Assembly (NCBI GenBank): GCA_029718625.1
Contig: CM056380.1
Span: 115,020,746-115,084,745, forward strand
Direction: 5' to 3'
Length of the DNA: 64,000 bases
Source: Synaphobranchus kaupii
Lineage: Eukaryota > Chordata > Actinopteri > Anguilliformes > Synaphobranchidae
Shown: positions 11,801 to 22,934 of the stretch, piece by piece
Numbering within the stretch: the first letter of the stretch is position 1
How the letters are laid out: every line of letters begins with the position of its first letter
The notes under the pieces: generated by a model
Told to the model about the DNA's origin: nothing
Database searches by the model: none
What the model saw: the letters and a program-made list of their open reading frames with translations, nothing else
Made by a program: the position numbers and the translations under genes

Positions 11801-13460
11801 AAACAGAAAAAATTAAATCACTGGGAGATAGCTCCTTTACAGGGTTTAATAGCCAATACTTTCATCTATCAAAATATATTTTCCCAACATAATTGAAGAG
11901 TAAAGGTTTTATCCCAATTCTCAAGAATGGGTGAGATACGTATAATACTCAGAGGGTCCACCCCTCTGTGGGAAAATAAAAAATAAAGAATATCACCCCT
12001 CTGCAGAATAAAGAGTACTGATTGTGATTATTAATAATTATAATACTAATAATTATAATGATTATTTACAGTGCCTGCCTCGTGCCGTTTTCTATCTCTT
12101 TGGAATCTTAGACCGCTGCCCAGTACGCTACTTAGTCCTACAAGGAGGCACACTTTACTTGCAGCTTTTCATAATACTTTAGGAAGTGTTACATAATGCA
12201 GCCTAATTGCGGTCACAAGAGGAGTGACTATTGTAACAAACCCGTGTCCACTGGTTTTCATGAGACTTGTGAGGTCACATGACTTGTGTCAGTGCAGCTG
12301 TCTTTGAATGCTTAATCGCCTTATGTCAGGTTTTATGAGATGCATTCCCAAAAAAACTCTTTTGCAAGAGTCTTGACATAGAACATAGAACATAGACATA
12401 GACATAGACATACGTATAGTCACACCTATGCAAGACATATCTTGTCACTGTTTTTGAACCTGACAGGAATATGAGATTCTCTAGCCTCATATGTTTTTCT
12501 TATCAGGTTTCAGGTGTCCGATGACCGTGGAACATTAAAACCACTTTCCCCTCTTGGGGTCTCTTGGTGCAGAAAATCACCTGGTTGTTCTGGTGCTGCC
12601 TGATGAGAGGGCCTGTGAGGGCGTGGCCCTAATTGAAGCCGTCACCGTGGCGATGAAACACAGAGGTGTGGCCTCCACTGAGAGGAGTCTGAGGGTGGAT
12701 TCCCATCACTTATTTTATCCGTCCTCTTCTCCTCGGTCCTTGCCTGACCCGGAAATCGATCGAGGTTCGCCATCTTTAAGAACATTCCAAAACCGCTAAA
12801 TGCTCCTCAGAGGAGCGCGGAGTGGGGAACGAGGAGGCTCCAGGAGGGTACTTCAGTGAGGAAACACAAGTGTAGCCTTTTGCAGAAGCCTTTTCTCGGA
12901 ACGCGTGGCATGTATAAATTATCCACCATTCTCCACATCTGCCATGTTGCGGATACGCCCCTACGCAAATGCTATTTTACCGTTCCTTTCCATTTATTAT
13001 AAAGCGCTAATCCATAATGACATTCTCTATAACTAACAAAAGCCACATTTATTCATGAAAAAAAGAGGCTAAAAAGGATTACAGTTAAACACGTGAGCAT
13101 AATATGACGCTGACGCTTGACTGAGCAAGGACGTTCCATTTGCCTAATGCAATGTCCGTCCTCATATCTGATCTGTGAATCCTTTCCTCGCATCCTCTGT
13201 TGGGCGGAGCTAGGGAGCGAGGAAAGGACATGAGGAAATGGTGCAGAGAGTGAAAATAAGCGATTGGAATGAACCCTGAATGCAGGCGGAAGGGGGGTGG
13301 GGCTTGAGCCAAACCGCATCCTTGTGACATCCTACCCTTGTCCAATCCTGAGCTTCGAAACGCGGAATAGTTCTGAACCAATAGCACGCGTTGATGGGTG
13401 GAGTGGGATGACAAGCCCCGCCCATTTGCGTCCAACCCCGTCCCTCCCGCATCCTGCAGT
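8873..13460. other. Intergenic region without recognisable genes
   Basis: Between the 13A-like and 13B-like parts of the cluster. It contains a short CA tract (about 10388-10412), a TGTATGG-type tandem repeat (about 10527-10590), an AAAATT repeat (about 11766-11800), an ACATAG repeat (about 12375-12412) and a CTCF-like core at 11652-11664 (CCAGCAGAGGGCA). I see no exon with the phosphatase signatures and no other protein-like frame. Confidence 0.5.
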
Positions 13461-14260
13461 CATATATACACAACAAAAAAGAACTCATACTGGCAATATT
13501 TTTTGACATAGAGAAAGCATTCAACAGACTCTGGCACATAGAGAAAGCATTCGACAGACTCTGGCACATAGAGAAAGCATTCGACAGACTCTGGCACATA
13601 GAGAAAGCATTCGACAGACTCTGGCACATAGAGAAAGCATTCGACAGACTCTGGCACATAGAGAAAGCATTCGACAGACTCTGGCACATAGAGAAAGCAT
13701 TCGACAGACTCTGGCACATAGAGAAAGCATTCGACAGACTCTGGCACATAGAGAAAGTATTCGACAGACTCTGGCACATAGAGAAAGCATTCGACAGACT
13801 CTGGCACATAGAGAAAGTATTCGACAGACTCTGGCACACAGAGAAAGCATTCGACAGACTCTGTGGCACAAAGGACTAATCCACAAATTTAAGGACTCCA
13901 GATTACAACTTTCACACACCGCCATCACACTCATCCACAACTTTCTCCACAACGCACAATAAAAGTCAAGGCGTACCACAAGGGCCAGTCCTGAGCCCAC
14001 TTCTGTTCATCACATACAGTTCTGACATCTACCACCCCCCACTGGCAAGCAATCTGTAAAAACTACGTCAACAGAGCCATCCATAACCCATCAATTACAC
14101 CCATCATTCATGAAGCACAATGGACCACTAAGATCCCTCTATCTGCCATGCTCCACCTGCTCAACCCTAAACCTCCCTGAAAAAGCACTAATGACACTGG
14201 AGCACATAAACACAAGCGCACAAGCACTAGCACCTAGCACTTTACACAAGATTATCACTC
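13461..14260 (+). mobile_element. LINE reverse-transcriptase fragment
   Basis: Plus-strand frames read FFDIEKAFNRLWH, then after the repeat KGLIHKF, LHNAQ, and GVPQGPVLSPLLF. These are typical of the palm domain of non-LTR retrotransposon reverse transcriptases (motif A-like DxxKAFDxxWH and the GxPQGxxLSPLLF block). Frameshifts and stops interrupt it, so it is dead. The DIEKAFDRLWH coding segment has been amplified (see repeat at 13506-13862). An AT-rich tail follows at 14270-14350. Confidence 0.75.
13506..13862 (+). repeat. 30-bp minisatellite made from RT motif A
   Basis: About 12 head-to-tail copies of a 30-bp unit (CATTCGACAGACTCTGGCAC plus ATAGAGAAAG), nearly identical, with one or two substitutions per copy (for example GTATTC for GCATTC). 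Each unit is ten codons reading IEKAFDRLWH in the frame of the surrounding LINE fragment, so the array arose inside the retrotransposon copy. Confidence 0.95.
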
Positions 14261-14269
14261 TTGCTTTTT

Positions 14270-15290
14270 AATTACCTTTTATTTATTAAATTATTTATTA
14301 ATTTATTTATCATCATTGCTATATTTTATTATCTTTTATATTTCCTGTTTTACACTAAAAGCCCTGGTAACACATGCCCCATACACCTATAACTAATTTT
14401 ATATCTATAGACTTTTTAAGATGTCTTATAATACTCTTTTACTTTTTTATGCTTTGCTTGTATACTTATCTCTGCCACCTCCTACAAATCTTTTATTTGT
14501 TTTTTTTATGGATAGAAAAGAGCCCAGCTCTGTGCACATTACTTTACTACTACATCACAGAAGAAAGGGTTCCAAAAGGTTCCTCTGTGTCACCAAGGAG
14601 GATCCCTATCTAGTTCAAGGGTTCCTTGTCAGGCAAAATGGTAAAATCTATAGAGACAAGATAAAGAACCCTGTTTTCAGAGAGAGCAGCGGGCACACAG
14701 CGGGAGAGACACACCCGCGGCCGGCTCTGGGGAAATAAATCTCCTGTCAGGGGTACTTTCAATTAGAGGCAGCTTTACTTTCTCATTATCCCCGTGGCAC
14801 ACACACGATGCTGATAAATCAATATGCCTCCTGAACGATGGAATACAATTATTATTATAATACACAATAATCATATATAACATATATCATATAATAAATA
14901 AATAATTATTAATATATGACTATCAAACATAAATGTAAATGGAATTATCATAACTTCAGGCCATTCACTGATTTAATCCCCATTTCCATTTTCACAGATT
15001 TGCCGCCATTTACTGCATACCAGCACGTGCCCCAGCACCTGCGCATTTCACCTTCCTCAAAGGAGCGCAAATACTATAGGAGAAAAATAATCTTACATCT
15101 TCAATCTGCAGCCGCAGTTATATGCGACCAACGGTGCATGCACCATAAGTGCTGTTGTAACGTCTCAGCGCAGAACAGGTGCACATACGTTAGCACTGAC
15201 TGTTCGTTTCTTTTTATAGGCTTCGTAAAACACTAATTATTAGCGCCCGGCGCCACTGAAGCCCGCTCAGTTTTTATGCGTTAAATCAAC
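14270..15290. other. AT-rich intergenic DNA
   Basis: LINE remnant tail followed by AT-rich DNA. Around 14560-14640 there is one unit similar to the GGTTCC...GAGACACAGAGG repeat seen tandemly at 17885-18183. No gene is seen. Confidence 0.4.
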
Positions 15291-15479
15291 ATGGAATGGG
15301 CTCCTTGTTACCTAGCAGACGTGAGTGAGAGAGCGGCACACACCTGGATATGTCTACGCGTGTGTCCCGGCTTACACCTGCTCCTGCGTTTCAGCACTTC
15401 GAAAAGCGCTCCCAGGCGGGCCCAAGGCAGCGCCTCAACGCCCCACGCAGACTGGGAGATGTTTTTATCCCCGGAAGGT

Positions 15480-15617
15480 TTATGATTACCACCGATTTAA
15501 AAAGGGAAACAGGACGGAGACGCAGACTGGGGGGATGGTTAGCTGTTGACGTCTTCCCCCGACGGACTACGGAATAAACAGATATTCTAGAGGGAGAAGA
15601 AGGCACTTGCGGCTCAG
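15480..15617 (+). other. Possible 5' UTR exon of dusp13b
   Basis: GC-rich DNA ends at 15617 in GGCTCAG followed by a strong donor GTGAGTTAAG. The coding first exon of dusp13b follows an acceptor (TTTTACAG, ending 17078) only two bases before its ATG, so an upstream non-coding exon is expected. The 5' limit is a guess. Confidence 0.4.
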
Positions 15618-15707
15618 GTGAGTTAAGTTTTTCTTTTAATGGCAACAAGCGCGTAGAGGATACCGTACGCCGCTCTGCAATAACAGGATTCATTATTAAA
15701 ATAGCCC

Positions 15708-15722
15708 GCCCCCCCCCCCCCC
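15708..15722. repeat. Poly-C tract
   Basis: About fifteen consecutive C bases next to the putative 5' UTR exon. Confidence 0.9.
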
Positions 15723-16739
15723 TACTTACTATACTTAAACAACCAGACTGAGCTTCTGTTAACCCGTCAAATAAATTTCAGTTAGCCTTAACGGCAAAAA
15801 TATAAATGATAATTCATAATTATTCATAATGGAACCTTCTCGATTCCAGCACAATTGTTTTGACGGGTTTACCAAATCTAGCGACTTAAACTACAATTAT
15901 TACAAGTATTTATTTAATGGTGTGCTATGCTTGCTAAAATTATGCTCTGCACTTAAAAAATACCAAACAATAGATTAATTGTATGAAATATTCTCTGTTT
16001 ATTTACACTGGCTTTGGTTGTGAATTAATCTATTTTCATTCTTGTATTAGGAGATTTAATATCTATTATAAAAGAGATTTATCTGTTCTACTCCCTCAAG
16101 TAGAACAAAACTGTCAATATGTGGGCAGGAATTTAATTTCTTCCAAAATAAGGTTGGAAGGTTGCAAAAAATCTGTCCCAGAGGGCAGCCGCTTTTAAAG
16201 CAAGTGGATAATTAATAAATCAATCAGGTTTTCATGCATATATTGCTACTGCATAAACAAGCTGAGGGATCGTATGTGCATTCATTTACCATATTGCCAT
16301 GACCAGAGGTGTAAAAGTCCTGTCGTGTTTCTGCACATATTTATATAGTTTAAGATAGCTACAATTAGCCTTTGTTATAACATAAAATACATGCACTGAA
16401 AGCTTTCTCATTAGTTAATTCACAGCCAAGTTGAAGCTACGTGCTGAGAATGATCAGTCTATAGGTAGTATAGGTAGGCTACAGTATGATGTACTCTAGT
16501 GTTTATAATTCTACATAGCACTCTCCCCCTTGTAACCGCTTACTCAAATGCCACAGTAATAATATTTTTTCTACACACAACTCCACTTATATATGGGGTT
16601 CTTAGTTCATAGTCCTTAGTTCCAGATGTCAGGGATAGAGTCTGCTTTCTGAACTAAATGAAGTAGTTGGAGTAGTTTCAGTAGCACATCTTGTAATCTC
16701 TCTAAACTTTATTGTACAGTATTCTTCCCATTGTCTTCC

Positions 16740-16774
16740 CCCTCTCTCTTCCTCTCTCTATCTCTCTCTCTCTC

Positions 16775-16815
<41 letters not shown>

Positions 16816-16831
16816 CATACACGCACGCACG

Positions 16832-16928
<97 letters not shown>
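16740..16928. repeat. Compound TC/TA/CA microsatellite
   Basis: Runs of CTCTCT, then TATATA (about 16776-16810), then CGCACGCA and a long CA tract to 16927. Pure dinucleotide runs of this length are normally polymorphic. Confidence 0.95.
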
Positions 16929-16929
<1 letters not shown>

Positions 16930-17079
16930 GGCAGTGGGAGGATGTAGTAACACTGAATTTGCTTGCGTAACAGAAAGTTAATGCCTATACATAGCATTAG
17001 GCACTAAAAGTCACACAATTAAACCCCTTTCCTTTTACAGAATAAAAGTCACACAATTAAACCTCTTTCCTTTTACAGA

Positions 17080-19429
17080 ATGGACCCCAGAAAATCACAA
17101 AGAGACCAAGAGGGGTACCACACACCTTCAGTTCCTGAACTCCAGCTCCTTCTGCTGGAGAACATCAGCCCAAGGGGACCGGTCAACGAAGTGTGGCCCA
17201 ACCTCTACATAGGCAACGCGTAGGTACCACATGAACAGAATTGAGCAACGATATCAAAACTGCATACAAACTGCACACAAACTGCATACAAACTGCACAC
17301 AAACTGCACGGACACAAAGGACCGTTTCAATTACAGCTGGATACACAGGTGTTCGGCGGAACAACTGCAAAGCAGCCATATGGCACAGGTAGGGTATGAA
17401 GTCCCATTGCTAACAGAAAAGAGACACGCCAGTGGCAGGCAATTAGAAGCAAGGCTTCATTACGCCTAAATTGGCTTCTTTCACGACAGTATGAAAGTAA
17501 AGGTATAAATGATCACAGCTTGGATAAACACTGTAACTGTGGTATTGTAGTAAAAAAAGGAATTTTCAGCTAATTCCATTTTCAGCTAATTCCATGCTGT
17601 CCCTTCTTTTGGACATACACACATTGCTAATGCTAGCGCAACTCTATGGTAACCGGTAACATCCACTACCAAATGCACTTAAACACTCTACAGTGCACCC
17701 AAAGCAAATAAAATACGACGACAGTCTATCAGGGTTATTTTGAGTGTTTATACCATCATTTTTTGAAGTCAAACTATCGTTGAATCCTTTACTTTGTGCT
17801 GACCTATATTCTCTGTGGAAGTACGGTGGCAGAGCGAATGTGGCCATTGCAACTTGTTGCTCTTCTTTGTTGTTGTAGTCCACCAGTGTCTATGGAGACA
17901 CAGAGGAGCCTTTTGGAACCTGTTCTTCTGAGAGTGTAGACAGGGTTCCTCTATGGAGACACAGAGGAGCCTTTTGGAACCCTTCCTTCTGAGAGTGTAG
18001 ATAGGGTTCCTCTATGGAGACACAGAGGAGCCTTTTGGAACCTGTTCTTCTGAGAGTGTGGATAGGGTTCCTCTATGGAGACACAGAGGAGCCTTTTGGA
18101 ACCTGTTCTTCTGAGAGTGTAGATGGGGTTCCTCTATGGAGACACAGAGGAGCCTTTTGGAACCCGTTCTTCTGAGAGTGTAAAACGTTTTTTTGTCCTC
18201 TTGTAATGCTGCAGGGCTACAGCGCGTGACAAGTCCACCCTGTTTAACATGAGAATCACTCACATAGTGAACGCCGCCCACGGTCCGTACCACGTCAACA
18301 CGGGCGCACGCTTCTACAGGGACATGTATGTAGATTACTACGGAGTGGAGGCCGATGACTCCGCAGACTTCAACCTCAGCCTCTTCTTCCATCCCGTTGC
18401 TAAATTCATACGAGCTGCACTGTCTCAGAGAGGCAAGTGACCTGTGCAGAGGGGGCAGGGCCAGTCTCAATGGGGTTGGGTTCTATCCCAAGTGCAAAGA
18501 CTATGGGTGTCCAATCTCATGCGAAACTGGCCGGTGTGGGTGCACGTTTTAGTTCTAGCCCGGCGCTACGACACCTGATTCAACTAATTAACTAATCATG
18601 GTCTTCAATCAAGTCCTTGACGAGTAGAATCCGGTGTCTTAGTGCTGGGCTAGAACAAAAACCTGCACCCACACCGGCCCTTTTCGGGTAAGATTGGACA
18701 TTCCTGGCTCAACCTGTCCCCAGTGAGTGCTTTGCCCTCAAGTTAAGCAACATATTTCAGCAACTTTTACTGGCCTGATAATAGTCCAATGACGGAAGTC
18801 TTAAATGTTGTGTAAACTTTAATGTAATAATTACTTGAACTTGTTCAAAGTCAACGAGCCTTAGTGGTAAAATAATATAACTTTTGATTAAATACCCCAT
18901 GGCTGTCTGTGGAAGGGTTGGGTTGTTATATTTCTACATTTCAGAGGATGTTACTCTGATAGAGTAAGGAGTAAAGAGCAGTGTCCTGATATCAGAGGTT
19001 AGTAAGAGTTAACCGATTGTTTGGTGGCGTAGCCATGGTTGTGGGGTTTTGGGTTTGACCGGTTTGGTGGTGTAGCCATGGTAACGGTTGTGGGGTTTTG
19101 GGTTTGACCGGTTTGGTGGTGTAGCCATGGTAACGGTTGTGGGGTTTTGGGTTTGACCGGTTTGGTGGTGTAGCCATAGTAACGGTTTGGTGGGGGCTTT
19201 ACCTGCAGGGAAGGTGTTTGTCCACTGCGCGATGGGGGTCAGTCGCTCGGCAACCCTGGTGCTGGCCTTCCTCATGATCTGTGAGAACCTCACGCTGCTG
19301 GACGCCGTCAACGCCGTCCGGCGCCACAGGGACATCTGCCCCAATGCGGGCTTCTTGAGCCAGCTCAGGCGTCTGGAGAGGACCTTAGATTGGGAGAGGA
19401 GGCAAAAGACGGGGGCCTACAAATGCTAA
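17080..19429 (+). CDS. dusp13b: Dual-specificity phosphatase 13B (TMDP-like)
   Basis: Exons 17080-17219, 18215-18432 and 19209-19429 give 192 residues. The order is [59 protein letters not shown] (general acid Asp) and [19 protein letters not shown] (P-loop). Matches mammalian DUSP13 isoform B (testis/muscle DSP), including ARDK and CPNxGFLxQL. The first donor is GTAGGT after GGC AAC GC; reading through it meets TAG at once, so the splice is required. The second donor is GC (AG then GCAAGT), a GC-AG intron, since only position 18432 keeps the phase-1 join. Exon 3 is preceded by a 49-bp repeat shared with the gene at 25-27 kb. Probably a cytosolic phosphatase of phospho-Tyr/Ser/Thr substrates. 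Confidence 0.92.
17885..18183 (+). repeat. 61-bp tandem repeat before dusp13b exon 2
   Basis: Five near-identical units containing CTATGGAGACACAGAGGAGC and TTTTGGAACC...TTCTGAGAGTGTAG. The array ends about 30 bp before the acceptor of exon 2 (18214). A related single unit occurs near 14570. Confidence 0.92.
18505..18703. mobile_element. Foldback MITE in intron 2 of dusp13b
   Basis: The left arm GGCCGGTGTGGGTGCA...TTCTAGCCCGGCGCTACGAC pairs with GTGCTGGGCTAGAAC...TGCACCCACACCGGCC. Outer parts (TGTCCAATCT / AGATTGGACA) also pair. About 200 bp, no coding capacity. Confidence 0.75.
19013..19196 (+). repeat. 49-bp repeat upstream of dusp13b exon 3
   Basis: Three to four copies of TTTGGTGGTGTAGCCATGGT plus AACGGTTGTGGGGTTTTGGG and TTTGACCGG. 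The same repeat precedes exon 3 of the gene at 25-27 kb (26756-26955), so the flank and exon were copied together. Confidence 0.9.
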
Positions 19430-19464
19430 ATGGGACCTGCAAGACAGCAGTAACAAAGCATGCT

Positions 19465-20015
19465 CCTAGTATAATGGGGGTGTAGTATAATGGGCAGGGA
19501 ACTGGGCTTTTAACCCAAGGGTTGCAGGTTTTGATTCCCAGGTATCTGCATTTTTGAGCTAAAGATACTTAAACTGAATTGCTTAAGTATATATCTTAAG
19601 TATATATCCAGCTGTATAAATGGATAGTATGTAACCTGAATTGCTTAAGTATATATCTTAAGTATATATCCTGCTGTATAAATGGATAGTATGTAACCTG
19701 AATTGCTTAAGTATATATCTTAAGTATATATCCAGCTGTATAAATGGATAGTATGTAACCTGAATTGCTTAAGTATATATCTTAAGTATATATCCAGCTG
19801 TATAAATGGATAGTATGTAACCTGAATTGCTTAAGTATATATCTTAAGTATATATCCAGCTGTATAAATGGATAGTATGTAACCTGAATTGCTTAAGTAT
19901 ATATCTTAAGTATATATCCAGCTGTATAAATGGATACTATGTAAAAATGCTACAAGTTGTGTAATTCGCTTAGGATAAGAACGTCTGCTAAATACTGGTA
20001 ATGAAATGTAATTCA
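19465..20015 (+). mobile_element. tRNA-derived SINE with internal tandem expansion
   Basis: The head GTAGTATAATGGGCAGGGAA...GGTTGCAGGTTTTGATTCCC resembles Pol III A and B boxes. The tail TTCGCTTAGGATAAGAACGT, then CTGCTAAATACTGGTAATG, is the common fish SINE tail. Between them the middle part is repeated six times (19575-19942). Confidence 0.7.
19575..19942 (+). repeat. 62-bp minisatellite inside a SINE
   Basis: Six copies containing CCTGAATTGCTTAAGTATAT and CAGCTGTATAAATGGATAGT. The unit also occurs singly in other SINE copies of the window, so it was amplified in place. Confidence 0.93.
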
Positions 20016-20019
20016 AACA

Positions 20020-21570
20020 ATCCAGGCGGTCTGATGATTACGACAGCCTTGTTATTATATATTTAGCCAAATATCTTTGTGCATTTCCCAATACAAGAGA
20101 AAGTAGTTCTTAAGTACAAGGAATTTTAAGGCCGTTGATGTATTGCTCACTGGAATGTAAAAATAAAGCCCTGTGTAGATGAGGAGAACATGCTTTGAGC
20201 ATCAGGAGAATTGAGTAAGCCAGTGAGTTTCTGATATTGGTGTGATCAGACTGTTATGGTTAGGTATGGCATTAAGGAATGATTGTATATTGAGTTTGCT
20301 TTTTGACATTTTGGTTAAATTTTGGATGTGTTTTGGTTCGATTTTGGATATGTAATGGGTGCTATTTGGATGCGTTTGGGGTTAGATCTTGGGTACAATC
20401 TTGGATGTGTTTGAGGTAGATTTTGGGGGCAATCTTGGATGTGGTTGGGTTAGAGTTTTAGTGCAATGCTGGATGTGTTTGGGTTTGATTTTGGATATCA
20501 ATGGGTATCTATGGGTTCTGGTGCTGGGGGATGGGGGGGTTCTGGTGCTGGGGGATGGGGGATGGGCACCATCTGTGTTATGTGAATAATATTATTTATA
20601 ATAACAATATTTTCTGTGTCTACAGAAGCAAACCTCTGTATGTGAGTGCATGGATTCAGACTTTTCCTACAGCATGTAATTCATGACTTGTCCTTGATCG
20701 CTGTCAGAACAAGATTAAAACCTTTACAGTATGTAAATATGGATGCTGTGTGAGTTATGTTGCGATGAATGTCGTAATGTCTGCACTTTGTAATGTTTCC
20801 ATTGCATGTTTGTTTGTAAGTTATTGCAAAAAAGAAATTAAATAAAATTTCAATTGTAATTTTAATCCTGATTACTTTACATACGTACATAAATGCAGGA
20901 ATACATCTATATGGACATTGGTAGGCTGTGTAAGCCATACGCAGTATGTGACCCTTCCTATATCTAACCTGCGATGACTTCTGTGGACTAAGACAGTCCT
21001 CCTATAGGAAAAGTAAAAAGTGGGTAGAAGTCATTGAAAAGTTAAAAGAAGCCGTAGAGAGCACAACACAGAGCTGAAACACACAGATGCATTCGGCACA
21101 ATGCTCTGTGGTTTAAGATCTGGCAGGTGGGTCAGCAGTTACACTAGGTGACCGGTGGGCGGAGTAGAGGTCACAAATCGTCCCTGCATGTCCATCTGTG
21201 TGACCAGAACAACTAAAATGTCTATCTGAACGTGTCTGAATGTATTTAGATAAGACTGTGAATGGGAAAAAGAGAAATGGTGGTTTTAGGGCTGGCATGT
21301 TAAGGGTGGAGGCAGTATTCTCTTCAGTAAGGGCTATTAGTTATAATGGGCCCATAAGGTGAAATAAACTCTCAGTAAAGCTTCTTCACTCCTGGAAAAT
21401 ACAGGGATTTTTAATATCTGGTGTATGAAGTGATAATTCAGTTAGAAGAAGATTTTCATATCATATTTTCATATCATGGAAAAACCTTCTTACATGGCTC
21501 CCCTCCTTTCATCCTAACAGATTTTCATTCAAGTATGAATATGAAAACTGTGTCTCTCACCGTCTGTCTC
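20020..21570. other. Spacer with no first exon for the next exon pair
   Basis: I searched for a coding exon ending in a V-N-E-V-W-P type segment plus phase-2 donor on the + strand and found none. There is a TTGGATGTGTTTGGG-like degenerate repeat at about 20300-20560 and otherwise plain DNA. Confidence 0.5.
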
Positions 21571-21572
21571 AG

Positions 21573-22237
21573 GGCTACAGCGCGTGACAAAGCCACGCTG
21601 ACCCAGCTGGGAATCACTCATATTGTGAACGCCGCCGCTGGGCCACGCCGGATCAACACGGGCCCCCAATTCTACACAGACATGACCATAGAGTACCGGG
21701 GGGTCGAGGCCGCTGACCAGGCAGGCTTTGACCTTCGACCTTTCTTTCACCCAACAGCCGAGTTCATTCAAACAGCGCTGTCCAAAAAAGGCAAGTGTTT
21801 CTAGGCATCAAGAATCAACTTTAACTGTCATATTGTTACATGGATGGAATCTAGAACCACATTTCTGTATAAGACCACTGCATCCTGCCTTTGCTAGAGC
21901 CCGAGGCTGTGGAGCAATGCCTAATTTCTCATAATGTCATCCAGGTAGGGAGGGTTTCAAAAATAAACCTCTGACTGTACCCCAACACACAAGAAAACCG
22001 CCTTACCCGCTGAATGTTCCTGCAGGGAAAGTGCTGGTGCATTGTGGGATGGGAATAAGTCGTGCCCCCGCCATGGTTCTGGCCTACCTCATGATCTGTG
22101 AAAACCTCACCGTGGTGGACGCCATCAACGCCGTCGAGCAGCACAGGCACGTCTTCCCCAACGAAGGCTTTGTGGACCAACTCAGACACCTGGACATGAC
22201 CTTATCCCTACAGAGGAGAAGAAAGAAGGAGTCTTAA
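21573..22237 (+). pseudogene. DUSP13B-type exons 2 and 3 lacking an exon 1
   Basis: Exon 2 (21573-21790, 218 nt) reads [19 protein letters not shown] and keeps the acid loop GVEAAD. Exon 3 (22026-22237) reads [19 protein letters not shown] and runs to a stop after RRRKKES. Both frames are open and splice sites intact (GC donor at 21791-21792, acceptor TGCAG). No first exon exists between 19430 and 21572. The residue after the catalytic Arg is Ala instead of the usual Ser/Thr, which should slow catalysis. It could be a partial duplicate, or alternative 3' exons used by the phase-compatible first exon of dusp13b at 17080-17219. Typed as pseudogene only because no complete gene can be built locally. 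Confidence 0.7.
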
Positions 22238-22934
22238 GATCACAGCATCTTAGGAACCAGAAAGCTGCATTTAGTCCATACTACATTTAGTCCAGACTGC
22301 ATTTAGTCCAGACTGCATTTAGTCCAGACTGCATTTAGCCCAGATTGCTTATGCAGCATCCTGATGATATTCAGGGTAATTATTTTTATGTATTTGCTTA
22401 GTATAAACCCGTACCCAGGGTGACTTGCATGATAAAATGTTAATACCAAGTATTACAAATATAAAATATAAAAAGTACAGAGTATTAATAATACCAAGTT
22501 TCATTAATACCAAGTTATACATTTTCCAATTATTATAGGTGGACATCCATTGGTATACATTTCAGTGGCCTTGTAAATATTCCACTGTCTTGAACCTTGA
22601 GCTCACTTGTTTTAACAGTAATATGGCACGAGCATGTTGAGTTGTTTATAATTGAGCCAGTATGGCTGCGTTGCAGATCATGTGTAGTGAGTGCTCCTCT
22701 GATGCAATGACTGCGTAGCTCAGCCAGTGGACTGAGGAGTGACACGGGGGCAGAGCAGCATGCTTGGTTGCGCTCTCTTGAATGGAAGGAAGACGCTGGA
22801 ATGATGTGCAGTGTAACATGGCTGAAAATGCAAGAGGGCGCTGGGAGAGAAGGAAAAAATGGTATAAACTGAATAAAGGAAATTTTAACAGAGGCTAACA
22901 GTGGCCAGAAGACCTGGGGAGTGTTCCACAAAGC

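Noticed and set aside
12554..12799. An 81-codon plus-strand frame
   Set aside because: No recognisable motif, no splice support, and isolated in intergenic DNA.
13210..14000. Minus-strand frames with repeated SLSNAFSMCQ and ECFLYVPESV
   Set aside because: Antisense of the 30-bp RT-derived minisatellite; the plus-strand reading explains the sequence.
18012..18470. 152-codon minus-strand frame
   Set aside because: Antisense of dusp13b exon 2 joined to the 61-bp repeat array.
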